DNA of 64,000 nucleotides from Singulisphaera sp. (GTDB taxonomy: Bacteria > Planctomycetota > Planctomycetia > Isosphaerales > Isosphaeraceae). The notes below the pieces were generated by a model that searched no databases, had not been told where the DNA came from, and worked only from the letters and a program-made list of their open reading frames with translations. Position 1 is the stretch's first letter; each line of letters starts with the position of its first letter. Shown piece after piece: positions 43,660-53,400 of the stretch. Made by a program: the position numbers and the translations under genes. The DNA lies in NCBI GenBank assembly GCA_027451445.1, contig DAIDJG010000355.1, forward strand, positions 1 through 64,000. The letters are read 5' to 3'.

Positions 43660-43865
43660 GAGTCTCAGCACTCCTTCGCTGCCAACCCGACCAGCGAACG
43701 CCCCCGCGCTGGGTGTCCTTCCCGCAACGCTTCCGCTCACGTTCCCCTGGCCCTCTCATTGATCGGTTAAACGCTTCGGATTCCTGATCGTCTGCCCTTG
43801 TTTTGCGTAATTTTCAAGCGACATGGAAAAAGGGCGATTCTGGGTAGTTTAATCGTCCGGCGGGT

Positions 43866-44948
43866 TTAGTGGCGAAATAGGGCCAGGAGAATTTCGATCG
43901 CGATCAGCACCACGACAATGATCTCCAGAGTCTCCATGCGCATCCCGCCGGCCTGCTGGATGAGGAGGTCGTAAACGTTGCCGACTGTGTCAAGTTTCCG
44001 GCGAATCGACTGCTGCCAACCGCGGAGGTGAAACCGCGTGGAGGCGAGGTCGAAGACGCGCGAAAGGTACTGATCGCCGATCAGTTTCAGGGCGTTATCC
44101 GCGCGTTCGAACAGGCTCGTGGCCTCGATTTCGAGCTCGCGGACGTTACGCACGGCGTCGCTGTGCGACCTCCAAAGGACCATTGGGCCGAAGTTGTTCC
44201 GCAGCGGCCGGATCTGCCGGTACGCAGCTTCGAGGCGATCGTCGAGCCGGTCGTCAATGTGGCGGAATTCCAGGAGTTGCACGTTGGCGAACTCGATCAC
44301 CTGCAACGTATCCGCGCAATCGCGGTCGGCCACGAAACCCGCGGCCCAGTCGAGCGCCACGAGGTCGTTTGGCGTGTACGAGAAACTGAGCCGGGTGGCC
44401 TCGACGACCTCAGCAGGGCTCAGTGGGCTGGACTCGAGCCGCACCAGGCCCGCGATCCAGTCGCGGTGGCACTCCAACCAGTCGGTGCGGGTATCGTTGA
44501 TCTGGAAGATGACGTACTCTTCGCTGATCTCGCTGAACTCGAAGCCGATCACCGCGGGACGGATCCGCATGATCCACGGTTCCAGGACACGGCGAGACGA
44601 GGCCGTTAGCGGCGCGGGCTCGGCCAGGGCGCCGGCAAGAGCCAACAGCTCCTCGGGTGTCATCCGCGCGGGATACTGCACGACCAAAGAGAGCGCGGCG
44701 AAATCGAAGATGGATAGCTCGGCCCGCGCGGGTGCGACGCTCGCGGCCCCGTTCGGCAAGACAATCCCGGAGCCGTCAATGACTGTGCGTACCGGCGCCG
44801 GGCGGTAGCGGATCGACTCGGGCGTGCGCCGCCGCCGGACGAGGTTGGCCGATTCGGCCGACAGCAACGTCCGCGCCCGTTCGATGTCGATCTCGTAGCC
44901 GATATCGAACGCGAAGGCGAGGTGGATCGTGGCGTCGAGCGGTTCCAT
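43866..44948 (-). CDS. RMD1/YagE-family (DUF155) protein
   Basis: A 360-residue protein of the RMD1/DUF155 family: an N-terminal domain beginning HLAFAFDIGYEIDIERA, then the conserved RFSEISEEY-type centre and the C-terminal block DNALKLIGDQYLSRV, ASTRFHLRGWQ, IRRKLDTVGNVYDLL. A hydrophobic tail (ETLEIIVVVLIAIEILLALF) is a C-terminal membrane anchor. Yeast relatives act at mitochondrial or nuclear membranes; bacterial ones are uncharacterised. An ATG at 44948 gives a normal length. It appears to be monocistronic. Confidence 0.88.
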   Translation of the reverse strand: MEPLDATIHLAFAFDIGYEIDIERARTLLSAESANLVRRRRTPESIRYRPAPVRTVIDGSGIVLPNGAASVAPARAELSIFDFAALSLVVQYPARMTPEELLALAGALAEPAPLTASSRRVLEPWIMRIRPAVIGFEFSEISEEYVIFQINDTRTDWLECHRDWIAGLVRLESSPLSPAEVVEATRLSFSYTPNDLVALDWAAGFVADRDCADTLQVIEFANVQLLEFRHIDDRLDDRLEAAYRQIRPLRNNFGPMVLWRSHSDAVRNVRELEIEATSLFERADNALKLIGDQYLSRVFDLASTRFHLRGWQQSIRRKLDTVGNVYDLLIQQAGGMRMETLEIIVVVLIAIEILLALFRH

Positions 44949-45062
44949 GAATGGGCCCCCCGGGGCAGAGGGTGACTAACGCGACGGAGGCCGGGGATTC
45001 CGGGGAGCCGAGATTTGCCATCCGACGAATTTCACCCAGGCGACCTGGCGGCCGTTTTCACT

Positions 45063-45389
45063 TCACGCGAGGTTGGCCAGCTTATCGACGTCGGTTTTGA
45101 TCTCGTTCAGGATTTTCTTCAGGCCGGACTTGGCGTCCTCATCCGTGATGCCGTCCACCTTGTCGAGATACTCCCTGATGATGGGCTGGCACTTCTTTGC
45201 CAGCTCGGCCGTCTTCTCGTCCATTTCTTTGGCGTCGAGATCCGAGAAGGTTTTCAACGGCTTGTTGTACTGGGTGTAGAGCTTGTCGAGACTCGGCCCG
45301 AGGTCGGACTTGAACTTGACCCCCTTGAGTTCCTTGGCGTACTTGCCCTTGGCTGCCGCCCACGTCTTTCGCTTGTCGGACTTGGCCAT
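45063..45389 (-). CDS. Small charged helical protein, hypothetical
   Basis: A 108-residue, Lys/Asp/Glu-rich protein predicted to be mostly helical (MAKSDKRKTWAAAKGKYAKE at the start, LDAKEMDEKTAELAKKC in the middle, an amphipathic GLKKILNEIKTDVDKLANLA at the end). Only one Cys and no membrane helix. The ATG at 45389 is used because the frame upstream looks non-coding; AAGGGGT lies just before it. No family recognised. It is 114 bases from the RMD1-like gene on the same strand. Confidence 0.6.
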   Translation of the reverse strand: MAKSDKRKTWAAAKGKYAKELKGVKFKSDLGPSLDKLYTQYNKPLKTFSDLDAKEMDEKTAELAKKCQPIIREYLDKVDGITDEDAKSGLKKILNEIKTDVDKLANLA

Positions 45390-45724
45390 GAAGAATGACC
45401 CCTTGATGACCTGCGGTTCGGTGTGCCAACAGCGCACGGTACGACTTCTTGGCACCGGAGTCGTCGTGTTGAAGGGTAGAAGGGAACTCCTGCCCTTGTC
45501 AACGATGGCGCGGCCGCCAGCCGCGGTTTCGACGTAGTGATCAGTCCGAGAATCCTTGAGAGGACATCGTGTCATTCTGTCCGCCAGATCACGGCCGGAT
45601 TCTCCGGCATGGGCAGGCTGTGATCACGCAGATACGCTTCTGTGGGGCGTGCGAACCGTACGCGTAGAACCGCGTGACCGGGTCGCGCCGCCGGTGCGGC
45701 AGGAACTGCGGTCCCGGCTCGTCG
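45390..45724. other. Gene-free interval
   Basis: Between the end of modC and the small helical protein. No coding frame or hairpin that I can support. Confidence 0.5.
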
Positions 45725-46822
45725 CTATGGACCGTCCAGGACGCGGCAGCTCCGCGCTTTCACGATCAGGCACACCGCCGCGCTGGGGCGCAGGTCGAGC
45801 GCGGCGACCGCCGGCGCGACCACGCTGGCGATCCAGCAGACGCCCTCCGTCCGTACCACGATCTCGGCCTCCGGGCCGTGCGGCACGATCCGCTCGACTA
45901 GGCCATCGATGAGGTTCCGTGCGCTTAGACCGGCAAGCGGGCCACGAGCGAGCAAGATCTCGTCGGCCCGCACTTCGACGAACACGCGACTTCCGACTTC
46001 CCTCGGTTCGTACGGCACGACCAGGGACGGACCGTTCTCTACACGAAGATGTGTTTCGCCGCCGTCGGGAGCGTGCCCCTCGATGACGGCGGCAAAGAGG
46101 TTGCGCACCCCTTCGAGGTGAGTTGCCGCTCCGGTATGACGTGCGAGCACTTCCAGGGGGGAACCTTCCTCGATGATCGTTCCTGCCGAGAGCAGGAACA
46201 GTCGGGAACCCAGCGCGATGGCCTCCGCCGGACTGTGCGTGACGTAGAGCAGAGGAATATCTTCCGCTCGCTGGACAATTCGCAGGCGTTCCAGGAGCGT
46301 ATGCCGGCTGGCGAGGTCCAGCGCCGAGACCGGTTCGTCGCAGAGCAGCAATCGTGGACGAGGTGCCAACGCCCTCGCCAGACCGACCCGCTGGCGCTCG
46401 CCACCGGAGAGCGTGGTTGGAGTGCGGCCCAGGAGCGGTTCCACACCGCAAAGTGTAGCAACCGCGTTGACCCGATCATCGGCCTGCCGTTTGGGCTGCC
46501 CTTTCAGGCCGAAGCGGATATTGGAGGCGACGTTGAGATGAGGGAAGAGCAGGTCGTCTTGAAAGATCATGCCGATGCGTCGATGACGAAGCGGCACGTT
46601 GATGCCCGCCGACGCGTCAAACAGCACATCGTTTTCGACTCGGACATGCCCGCGGTCCGGGGCGGTGAGTCCCGCGATGAGACGCAGGATCGTCGTCTTG
46701 CCGGTCCCCGACGGTCCAAAGAGGACCCCGCATTCCGGCCCCAGCGAAAGGCCCACGTCGAGTTTGAGGGCTGGGTGGATCCGATGTTCCAGACGAACAT
46801 CGAGGGCACGGTGGGCGCTCAA
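45725..46822 (-). CDS. modC: Molybdate ABC transporter ATP-binding protein ModC
   Basis: A 365-residue ATPase energising molybdate uptake. Walker A is GPSGTGKTT (36-44), the signature LSGGERQRV (138-146), Walker B LLLCDEPVSALD (158-169), the switch His in YVTHSPAEA, and a C-terminal molybdate-binding TOBE-type domain (about 290-355) follows. I propose TTG at 46822 as start: TTGA overlaps the modB stop by 3 bases, giving a coupled operon and the usual ModC length. The frame stays open to 46894 over modB, where nothing similar is encoded. Last gene of modABC. Confidence 0.92.
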   Translation of the reverse strand: MSAHRALDVRLEHRIHPALKLDVGLSLGPECGVLFGPSGTGKTTILRLIAGLTAPDRGHVRVENDVLFDASAGINVPLRHRRIGMIFQDDLLFPHLNVASNIRFGLKGQPKRQADDRVNAVATLCGVEPLLGRTPTTLSGGERQRVGLARALAPRPRLLLCDEPVSALDLASRHTLLERLRIVQRAEDIPLLYVTHSPAEAIALGSRLFLLSAGTIIEEGSPLEVLARHTGAATHLEGVRNLFAAVIEGHAPDGGETHLRVENGPSLVVPYEPREVGSRVFVEVRADEILLARGPLAGLSARNLIDGLVERIVPHGPEAEIVVRTEGVCWIASVVAPAVAALDLRPSAAVCLIVKARSCRVLDGP

Positions 46823-47496
46823 CGTCCAAGCCCTCGTGCGGGCAGACCTCGCTGGGTCAAACAGAGCGCGACAATCGAGACGATCGAGATCCAAGCCGTC
46901 AACCAGCCGGCGCGGTCCATCTGGCCCGGTGTATTCACGGCGTCGTAGATCGCGAGCGATGCCGTTCGTGTCACCCCTTCGATGTTACCACCGACCATCA
47001 GCGTGGCTCCGAAGTCGCCGAGGGCGCGTGTAAAGGCGAGCAGCGCACCGGCCACAATTCCCCGCCAGGCGAGGGGGACCGTCACTGAAAGGAAGACCGA
47101 CAACTCCCCGCGACCGAGCAGCCGAGCGGCATCCTCGAGATTCGGGTCCACGCTTTCGATCGCGCCCCTTGCCGGCAAAAGGAACAGAGGAAACGCCGCC
47201 ACGGCAGACGCGATGACGATTCCCGACCAGTGGAAAACCAGGGTCACGCCGAACGTCTGTTCGAGCCACAACCCCAACCACGCCCGTCGCCCCAGGATCT
47301 GGAGCAGGTAGAACCCGAGGACAGTGGGTGGCAAAACCAACGGGAGTGTGAGGACACCCGCGAGTAGGCCCTTCCCCGCGAAACGTCCTCTGGCCAGCAG
47401 CAACGCGAGCGGCACGCCCAACGTCGCAATGAGCAGCGTCGCCAGAGAGGCGACCCGAAGCGAGAGCCAGAGCGGTGCAAAGTCTGCGGAATTCAC
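46819..47496 (-). CDS. modB: Molybdate ABC transporter permease ModB
   Basis: A 225-residue inner-membrane permease with five or six membrane helices; TLPLVLPPTVLGFYLLQIL and the cytoplasmic EAA-type loop (EDAARLLGRGELSVF, then VTVPLAWRGIVAGALLAFTRALGDFGATLMVGG) are typical of ModB. The start is GTG at 47496, 29 bases after modA. It ends at TGA overlapping the modC TTG start. Length normal. Confidence 0.94.
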   Translation of the reverse strand: MNSADFAPLWLSLRVASLATLLIATLGVPLALLLARGRFAGKGLLAGVLTLPLVLPPTVLGFYLLQILGRRAWLGLWLEQTFGVTLVFHWSGIVIASAVAAFPLFLLPARGAIESVDPNLEDAARLLGRGELSVFLSVTVPLAWRGIVAGALLAFTRALGDFGATLMVGGNIEGVTRTASLAIYDAVNTPGQMDRAGWLTAWISIVSIVALCLTQRGLPARGLGR

Positions 47497-47525
47497 AGTG
47501 GTTCGACTCAGCGATCTCGAAACGC

Positions 47526-48350
47526 TCAGGGGGCAGGTTTCACCATCGAAAATCCGAACTCCGCAAAGCCGTTCTGCCCCTCGACACTTAAGAGGAAGTC
47601 GACAAACTTCTGGGCGTCCGGCAGGCGTTTGGTTCTGGTGACAATCCCCAGACCCTGGACGATCGGTTTATAGAGAGCGCGGTCGATCTCAATCAACCGG
47701 ACCTTCCTGGACGCAGAAGCTATCGATTTACCGACGAGTGCGGCTTCGGCATTCCCAGTCTCCACAAACTGAAGTGCCTGTCGAACGGATTCGGTTTGAA
47801 CAATCTTCGGTTCAACCTTTTTCCAGACCTCACTGCGCTCAAGGGCTTGTTTGCCGGCGACTCCGTAGGGGGCGAATGCCGGGTTCGCGATCGCGATTCT
47901 CTTGATGTCGGGACTGCTACTAAGATCCGTCAAAGCGTGGATCGATGCCCCGGAATCGGGATGAACCGCAAGTACAAGCGAGCCGAACGCATACGTGGAG
48001 ACACTCTCGGGGACGACGGCGCCATCCTTCGCCAGATCTTCCACAAAGGAGCGGTTGGCCGAGAGGAAAACATCGAACGGGGCCGCCGCCTTGATTTGCT
48101 CGGCCAGTTGACCGGACGCACCAAACGTGGGGCTCACTTCCACGCCGGATTTCTTGGTGAACCGTGCGGCCAGAACCGGGAGGGCGGTTTGAAGGTCTGA
48201 GGCGGAGGCGACGCGCAGAGGTTCGGGTTTGGGAGCGGCCGCTGGCGGTTGTTGCGAATTGCCACAACCGCTGGCCCAGCCAAGCGCAGCAAGGACGAGC
48301 CAGCCGGGCAGGGCCAAACGTCTCGCTGTGGACTGCATGAAAACACTCAA
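47526..48350 (-). CDS. modA: Molybdate-binding periplasmic lipoprotein ModA
   Basis: A 274-residue substrate-binding protein. Its N-terminus has a hydrophobic segment and lipobox GWASGC (about 25-30), so it is membrane-anchored by lipid. The fold begins at LRVASASDLQTALPVLAARF; ASGQLAEQI, FDVFLSANR, IAIANPAFAPYG and the C-terminal FVDFLLSVEGQ match the ModA family. It binds molybdate or tungstate. The in-frame ATG at residue 5 (48338) is an alternative start. First gene of the minus-strand modABC operon, divergent from the P-loop NTPase gene. No ModE site recognised. Confidence 0.92.
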   Translation of the reverse strand: MSVFMQSTARRLALPGWLVLAALGWASGCGNSQQPPAAAPKPEPLRVASASDLQTALPVLAARFTKKSGVEVSPTFGASGQLAEQIKAAAPFDVFLSANRSFVEDLAKDGAVVPESVSTYAFGSLVLAVHPDSGASIHALTDLSSSPDIKRIAIANPAFAPYGVAGKQALERSEVWKKVEPKIVQTESVRQALQFVETGNAEAALVGKSIASASRKVRLIEIDRALYKPIVQGLGIVTRTKRLPDAQKFVDFLLSVEGQNGFAEFGFSMVKPAP

Positions 48351-48572
48351 GTGATTGCGTGGCGTACGACGACTACGAAGATTTGGTGCGTCCTCGAGCC
48401 GACGGTTGGGATGGACCGAAGAGGCATTCCGCGGGGCGAAGGACTGAATGGTAAGCCGTTCGCGCGCCTAGCGTCAACCGCCTGCGATTGCGGCGCGCGC
48501 TCCGAATAAGGTAAGACGGAAGGACCGCCGGCGGGAGCATCGGTCGCGGCCTCCAGGACGTGGGAAGGAACG

Positions 48573-50045
48573 ATGAAGACTGAACAGTTCTTGAAACATC
48601 ACGGAATCGGCGGCAATCCGTTCAGCGAAGAAGATGCACAGACCGACACTGTCTTCAAGCGGCGATGCCTCTCCACGATCCACCACCCGGCCTGGGACAA
48701 GTTCTTCGGCAGCCCGGCGGATCCGTCCACGGCGCTCGTCTTCGGCGAGAAAGGCAGCGGCAAGACCGCGCTCCGCCTTCAGGCGATGGCCGAGTTCGAC
48801 GCCTTCAACCAGGCGCACCCGAACGAACGCGTTTTCGTCATCTCATACGACGACTTCAATCCCTACCTCGACCACTTCAGGACCGCCGTCCGCGCCAAGG
48901 ACACCGCCCAGGCCCTGACCCGCTGGCGTCTGCAGGACCATATGGACGCGATCCTGGCCCAGGGCGTGACCCGCCTGGTGGATTCCGTCACGGCGGAACG
49001 GAGCAACCTTTCTTCACTGACCCTCGATCAGCGCCGCGACCTTCTGCTGCTGGCGGCGCTCTATGACCAGTCCACCGGCGAGCCCATCGAACGGCGCTGG
49101 AGCCGGTTGCGTCGACGGTCTGGGTTCCGGCCGCTTTGGTCCCGGCGCGACCTGCAGATCGGTTTTGGAACAACGCTCATCGTGGCGGCGCTCCTCTTCT
49201 TGATCCCAGCCTTGCGCAACTGGAGTGCTTTGCCCTGGCTGCTCTTGCCGATCGTCCTGGGCTGGGTCTACTGGGGCTGGAGGCTCGCTCGAGCGGAGTG
49301 GTATGCACGGGACATCCGCAAAGGGCTCCGCGTACTCAGCCGAGATCCTTCCGCCTTGCGCTGGGAACTGCTCTGGTTCAAGCCGAGCGAGCTGGGAGGC
49401 CAACCGGTTCCCCTGGCGTCAGGGGGGGGCGAGGAGCGGTACGAGCTGCTTCGCAAGTTTCAAGGCGTGCTTCAGACGCTTGGATACGCGGGGATTATCG
49501 TCCTCGTCGACCGGGTCGACGAACCCCAGGCCGTTGAAGGCGACCCACGCAAGATGCGTGCGCTCGTCTGGCCGCTGCTGGACCACAAGTTTTTGCGGCA
49601 TCCCGGCATCGGTCTGAAGCTGTTGCTGCCGATCGAGCTCGCCTACTATCTCGAGAAGGAAGACAAGGAGTTTTACGACCGCGCCCGTCCCGACAAGCTG
49701 AACATGATCAAGCCCCTGCGCTGGAGCGGTACGTCGCTCTATGACCTCGCAGGCGACCGGCTCCGCGCCTGCGCGATCGAGCCTTCGAACAACGGCGACG
49801 GTGGACCGAGGCTGCGCCAGATCATCGATGAGGCCGTCAGCGACGATTCACTGAAGGACGCGCTCGGCAACCTACGCACCCCAAGGCAGCTCTTCAAGTT
49901 CTTGCACCGGCTGGTGGAAGAACATTGCCACCGCCACACCGAGGACAGTCCGCGCTGGTCGATCGACGCCGACACATTCCGTACAACCTATTCAGCCTAC
50001 ATCCGTGACCTGGAGGCGTTCGATCGTGGCTACGGCCACGGTTGA
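48573..50045 (+). CDS. Membrane-spanning P-loop NTPase (KAP/STAND-like)
   Basis: A 490-residue protein. Walker A is FGEKGSGKTAL (57-67), Walker B is IIVLVD (308-313) with an acidic E316, separated by an insert that contains two membrane helices (195-213 and 218-236), so the ATPase is split around a membrane hairpin as in KAP-type NTPases. N-terminal GNPFSEEDAQ resembles the start of AAA/ORC-like ATPases. A C-terminal helical winged-type region (about 385-470, RQLFKFLHRLVEEH) follows. The ATG at 48573 has GGAAGGA upstream. The role is unknown; its place next to the giant surface-protein gene may be coincidence. Confidence 0.8.
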   Translation: MKTEQFLKHHGIGGNPFSEEDAQTDTVFKRRCLSTIHHPAWDKFFGSPADPSTALVFGEKGSGKTALRLQAMAEFDAFNQAHPNERVFVISYDDFNPYLDHFRTAVRAKDTAQALTRWRLQDHMDAILAQGVTRLVDSVTAERSNLSSLTLDQRRDLLLLAALYDQSTGEPIERRWSRLRRRSGFRPLWSRRDLQIGFGTTLIVAALLFLIPALRNWSALPWLLLPIVLGWVYWGWRLARAEWYARDIRKGLRVLSRDPSALRWELLWFKPSELGGQPVPLASGGGEERYELLRKFQGVLQTLGYAGIIVLVDRVDEPQAVEGDPRKMRALVWPLLDHKFLRHPGIGLKLLLPIELAYYLEKEDKEFYDRARPDKLNMIKPLRWSGTSLYDLAGDRLRACAIEPSNNGDGGPRLRQIIDEAVSDDSLKDALGNLRTPRQLFKFLHRLVEEHCHRHTEDSPRWSIDADTFRTTYSAYIRDLEAFDRGYGHG

Positions 50046-50416
50046 GCCGACCGCTTCCGGGGCGATCTCGAGCACTCCCCAGATCGCCTTCCTAATCAAG
50101 CGGCAACCATCGTCTCGCCATCTCAACGATGGCCGAGTGCGCCCCGCTTTCGGTTTTATTGAACCGTGCAAGGAGCGTGTCACGTGCGAGGTCGGCGTCA
50201 CGTCGTTCCACAGATCGAATGCCGACAACTGTCTTTCATCGCGAGCATTAAAGGTAAACTGTACGTATTTTGTCAACAGATTCGATCATGCGGGACTGTT
50301 AAGCTAAGTCAGCTAAGTTGACAACGGAAGCCGCGCGGTTATGTTAAAACGGACCCAAAGAGGGAAATCCGTCTAGATTTTCAATCCTTGCGTACAAAAG
50401 TTGAAGGCGGCCGGCC
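50046..50416. other. Leader region of the giant gene
   Basis: No gene. A hairpin at 50061-50088 (GGCGATCT with AGATCGCC) may end the NTPase transcript. The DNA from about 50240 to 50400 is relatively AT-rich (for example TAAAGGTAAACTGTACGTATTTTG) and should hold the promoter of the giant gene, but I cannot fix one. Confidence 0.5.
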
Positions 50417-53400
50417 ATGCGTCTACTCCGGGGAACGGGATCTCGCGATCGGCAATGGAGGTCGGTGGGTCGAGAGCGACTGTCGGCCTGGGTTGAGCGG
50501 CTGGAAGACCGGACGCTGCTAGCGATCACGGCGACCAATTCCCCCGTCACCGTCACTGCGCCGACGACCGGCACGGCGACCGCCACGGTCATGATCCACG
50601 ACGATATCCCTCTCTACACCCTTAACTGGTCCACGGTGGATGGGACTGCAAAGGCGGGGACGGATTACACAGCGACCAGCGGGACCGCGCTTGCCCAGAC
50701 CAACCCCTCGTCGGTCCCAATCACGATCCTTGCAAGTCCCACGTTCCATGCACCGCTTTCCTTCACTCTGAACTTTGGCGACGGTGTCGTTTCGGGGTCG
50801 GCGACGATTACCATTAACAGTGGCGTCAGTGCGCCGACCGTCACCCTGAGCCATTCCTCCCCGACCATCTCGGAAAACGGTGGGACCGACACTCTGACGG
50901 CGACACTCGCCTCAGCGGTATCGGTAGCCACGACCGTGAACCTCGCCTACACCGGCACCGCTGCCGCCAGCACATACACTGCGCCCGCCACGATCACGAT
51001 CCCCGCAAACGCGACGACGGGGACCGGGACGATCACCGCGATCAACAATCCGGCATACAACCCGGTCACCTCGACAACCGTCATTGCGACCATTTCCTCG
51101 GTCTCCGGCGACCCGAACGAGACGGTGGGAACGCCGAACTCCGTTACGACGACCATCCAGGAGAGCACGACAGCGCCGACCCTCACGCTAAGCGCAATGC
51201 CCACGACGGTCGCCGATACCGCAGGCACGTCGACGATCACGGCGACGTTGTCCGGCACTCAGACCGTCGACGAGACCATTCCGCTTACGTTCAGCGGCAC
51301 AGCCATGGAGGGAACGGACTACACCGTCACTCCAACCACGATCACCGTCCCTGCCGGAAAGACGACGGGCACCGCAACGCTGACGGCCATGAATCCCGGT
51401 GTATTCGGCCCGACCCTTACGGCAACCATCGGCGACAGCAGCGACAACACGGTGGCGCCCGTCAGCGTGATGATCACGAACTCGAACCCGATGCCGAACG
51501 TCTCCCTGTCCGCCACGGGGACTCCGTTTAACGAAGCGGGGAACACGGCGACCATCACGGCGACGCTCTCCGCCAAATCGGGTGAGGATACGACCGTCAA
51601 CCTGACCTACGGCGGGACCGCCGTTCAAGGTACGAACTACAGCGTCTCCGGCTCGACGATCACGATCCCGGCTGGTCAGACGACCGGCAGTGTGACGGTC
51701 ACCGGCATCGACAACATGATGTACGACCTCGGATACACCGTCACGGCGATGATTTCGTCCGCGACCGGTGCGACTCCGATGGGCACAACGTCGGTTACCC
51801 TCCAGGAACAAAACAACGATCCGCCCCCTACCGCGACCCTGCAGGCGTTCGGCAGCCCGATCTCCGAGCAAGGCGGGATCGCGACCATCGTCGCGACCCT
51901 GGACGCGCCGTCGACGCTGACGACCACCGTCAACCTGAGCTACGGCGGCAGCGCCACAAGTAAGCAGTACACGCCTTCGGGTAGCTCGATCACGATCCCG
52001 CCGGGTGGTACCACCGGCAGCGTGACGATCACGGGCGTTGACGACAACAGTTACGGGCCCAACGTCACGGTCCTCGCCGCGATTCAGAGTGTGACCAACG
52101 GGGAGGTCTCGTCCCCGCCACCGCCACCCGCTTCGGTCACGATCACGGAGGAAGACTCTCCGCCCACCGTGACTTTGAGTCAGACCGGCAACCCCGCTGC
52201 TGAGAACGGCGGCGTGGCCACCGTGACCGCGACGCTGTCGTCCGCCTCCGGATTTCCGACGACGGTCAACCTGGCCTTCTCCGGCACCGCCACGTCAACC
52301 CAATACCTGGCGTCCGCCAACTCGATCACGATCCCGGCGGGTCAGACCACAGGAAGCATCACGATCACGGGCGTCGACGACAACGTCTATGGGCCCAACG
52401 TCACCGTCATCTCCAAGATCACCAGCGCGATGAACGCGACGGTGAACGGGACGCAGTCGGTCACGACCACGATCACTGAGGGCGACTCACCGCCCAATGT
52501 CTCGCTCATCGCGATGGGCAATCCGTTCATGGAACAGGGGGGCGTGGCCTCCGTCGTCGCCAACCTCTCGGCCGCTTCGCAACTCCCCACCACGGTCAAA
52601 CTGACCTTCGGCGGCACGGCCGTCAAGGACACGAACTACACCGCCTCGAGCGACACCATCACGATCCCCGCGGGCCAGCTCAGCGGCAGCATCACGCTGA
52701 CAGGCATTGACACGGGCATCTACAACACGGGCTACACCGTCACAGCCACAATCGCGAGTGCCACCAATGCGACCCCGGCGGGGACGACCACGGTCACGAT
52801 CACCGAGACCAACAGCGATCCGCCCCCGGCCGTGACCTTGAGCATCTCCCAGAGCACGATCAACGAGAACGGCGGCGTCGCGCAAGTGATCGCCACCCAG
52901 AGCTCGTCGTCGACGCTGACGACGAGCATCAACCTGACGTTCGGCGGCAGCGCGATTCAGGGCACGAACTACACGACCTCGGGCGCGACGATCACGATTC
53001 CGGCCGGGCAGACCACCGGCACGGCCACGATCACCGGCGTCGACGACAAGACCTTCGACGCGAACACGAACGTCACGGCGGCGATCCAGAGCGTGACGAA
53101 CGCCCAGTACTTCCCGCCGCAGCAGGTGAGCGTCCAGATCAACAACGTTGACCTCCCGCCGGCCGTGACGCTGAGCCAGATGGGCAGTCCCATCGCGGAG
53201 ATGGGGGGGACCGGAACGGTCACGGCGACGCTTTCGGCGGCTTCCGGGTTCCCCACAACGGTCAACCTCGGATACTCCGGCACGGCAATTCCCACGACGC
53301 AGTACACCACGTCCGGCAACTCGATTACGATCCCCGCCGGCCAGACCACCGGCAACGTGACGATCACCGGGGCCAGCGACAGCAAATTCGGGCCGAACGT

